From positions 1 through 5,937 of the forward strand of contig WJIM01000256.1 of assembly GCA_014730285.1 (NCBI GenBank): DNA of 5,937 nucleotides, written 5' to 3'. The translations under genes were made by a program, and so were the position numbers. The notes beneath the pieces were generated by a model. The model was given only the letters and a program-made list of their open reading frames with translations. It did no database searches and was not told the DNA's origin. Numbering within the stretch: position 1 is the first letter of the stretch; the number at the start of each line of letters is the position of its first letter. Positions 5,615 to 5,937 of this stretch are shown one piece after another. The stretch comes from Candidatus Zixiibacteriota bacterium. GTDB taxonomy: Bacteria > Zixibacteria > MSB-5A5 > JAABVY01.

Positions 5615-5937
5615 ATTTTAATATGTTCAGGATTTTGTTCTTTGTGTCGTGAAATGCATTTCTATCCATTTTAATAAGCTCAACATCCTCTCTTGCCTTT
5701 ATACTGTCGGCGAATGGATGCGGTTTATAAATAATTGTGCCCACAAGCGTTTGATTGGAATTCAGAAGCTCACCTATTATTTCCCTGAATATATGAGAGA
5801 AAAGCTCCATTTTTCCGATCTCATCGATAATAACGCACGAGCTCTTCATTATGTTCAATTTTTCTTTTTCGAGCAGAGACTCAAATTCTTCCAGATCAAC
5901 GCCGTACGATCCAACTTTATGCTTCGACTTAAGTCCC
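5607..5937 (-). CDS. THEP1-type nucleoside-triphosphatase, C-terminal part (runs off right edge)
   Basis: The last 109 codons of a P-loop nucleoside-triphosphatase of the THEP1 (DUF265) family, cytoplasmic proteins of about 170-180 residues that hydrolyse NTPs; their biological role is poorly defined. Seen: VGSYGVDLEEFE near the start of the visible part, then the Walker B signature VIIDEIGKMELFS followed by a helix (IFREIIGELL), a strand (TLVGTII), and a C-terminal ELIKMDRNAFHDTKNKIL segment. All match the order of the Aquifex THEP1 protein as I recall it. The Walker A loop (GxxGxGKT) should lie upstream, beyond the window. The frame stays open to the edge, so the internal TTG at 5856-5858 is not the start. 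The stop codon is 33 bases before peptidase 1. No known pathway ties this family to secreted peptidases, so the link may be positional only. Confidence 0.88.
   Translation of the reverse strand, partial: GLKSKHKVGSYGVDLEEFESLLEKEKLNIMKSSCVIIDEIGKMELFSHIFREIIGELLNSNQTLVGTIIYKPHPFADSIKAREDVELIKMDRNAFHDTKNKILNILKLI

Noticed and set aside
5607..5858. A complete 83-residue small protein starting at TTG 5856-5858
   Set aside because: The frame stays open to the window edge and the extra codons encode the THEP1 family's VGSYGV segment, so this is the tail of a larger gene.

Overview
The window holds four genes, all on the minus strand and packed end to end. In transcription order (right to left) they are: the C-terminal part of a THEP1-type nucleoside-triphosphatase (runs off the right edge), two tandem secreted M1-family zinc metallopeptidases that each end in a type I dockerin module, and the N-terminal third of an MIO-type histidine/aromatic amino acid ammonia-lyase (runs off the left edge). 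The gaps are 33, 45 and 116 bases. There is no gene-free stretch over 300 bases, and I see no RNA gene, mobile element, CRISPR array or convincing intrinsic terminator.

The organism is probably a bacterium of an uncultivated FCB-type lineage. The closest impression is Zixibacteria or a relative, where secreted proteins often end in dockerin pairs of the form GDxNxDGxVNxSDAVxxINYIFxGGxxP. This is inference from motif style alone; no rRNA or other phylogenetic marker is present. Base composition is moderate and looks even across the four genes, with no sign of recent transfer.

The two peptidases are diverged paralogs. Both have a signal peptide, the M1 N-terminal beta domain, a gluzincin catalytic domain with every zinc-site residue intact, a short beta-sandwich, a putative-Ig (He_PIG-like) domain and a dockerin pair. 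The upstream copy carries one extra fibronectin/Ig-like domain of about 100 residues, which accounts for its 858 versus 758 residues. Their exopeptidase (GXMEN) motifs deviate from consensus in different ways, so their substrate preferences may differ. The downstream copy appears to start at TTG.

A plausible reading is that the peptidases are exported and trim extracellular peptides, and that the lyase deaminates an amino acid (histidine or an aromatic one) inside the cell. Co-transcription of the two peptidases is likely from spacing. A functional link to the THEP1-like gene or to the lyase rests only on proximity. The least explained point is what the dockerins bind: no cohesin or scaffoldin lies in the window.
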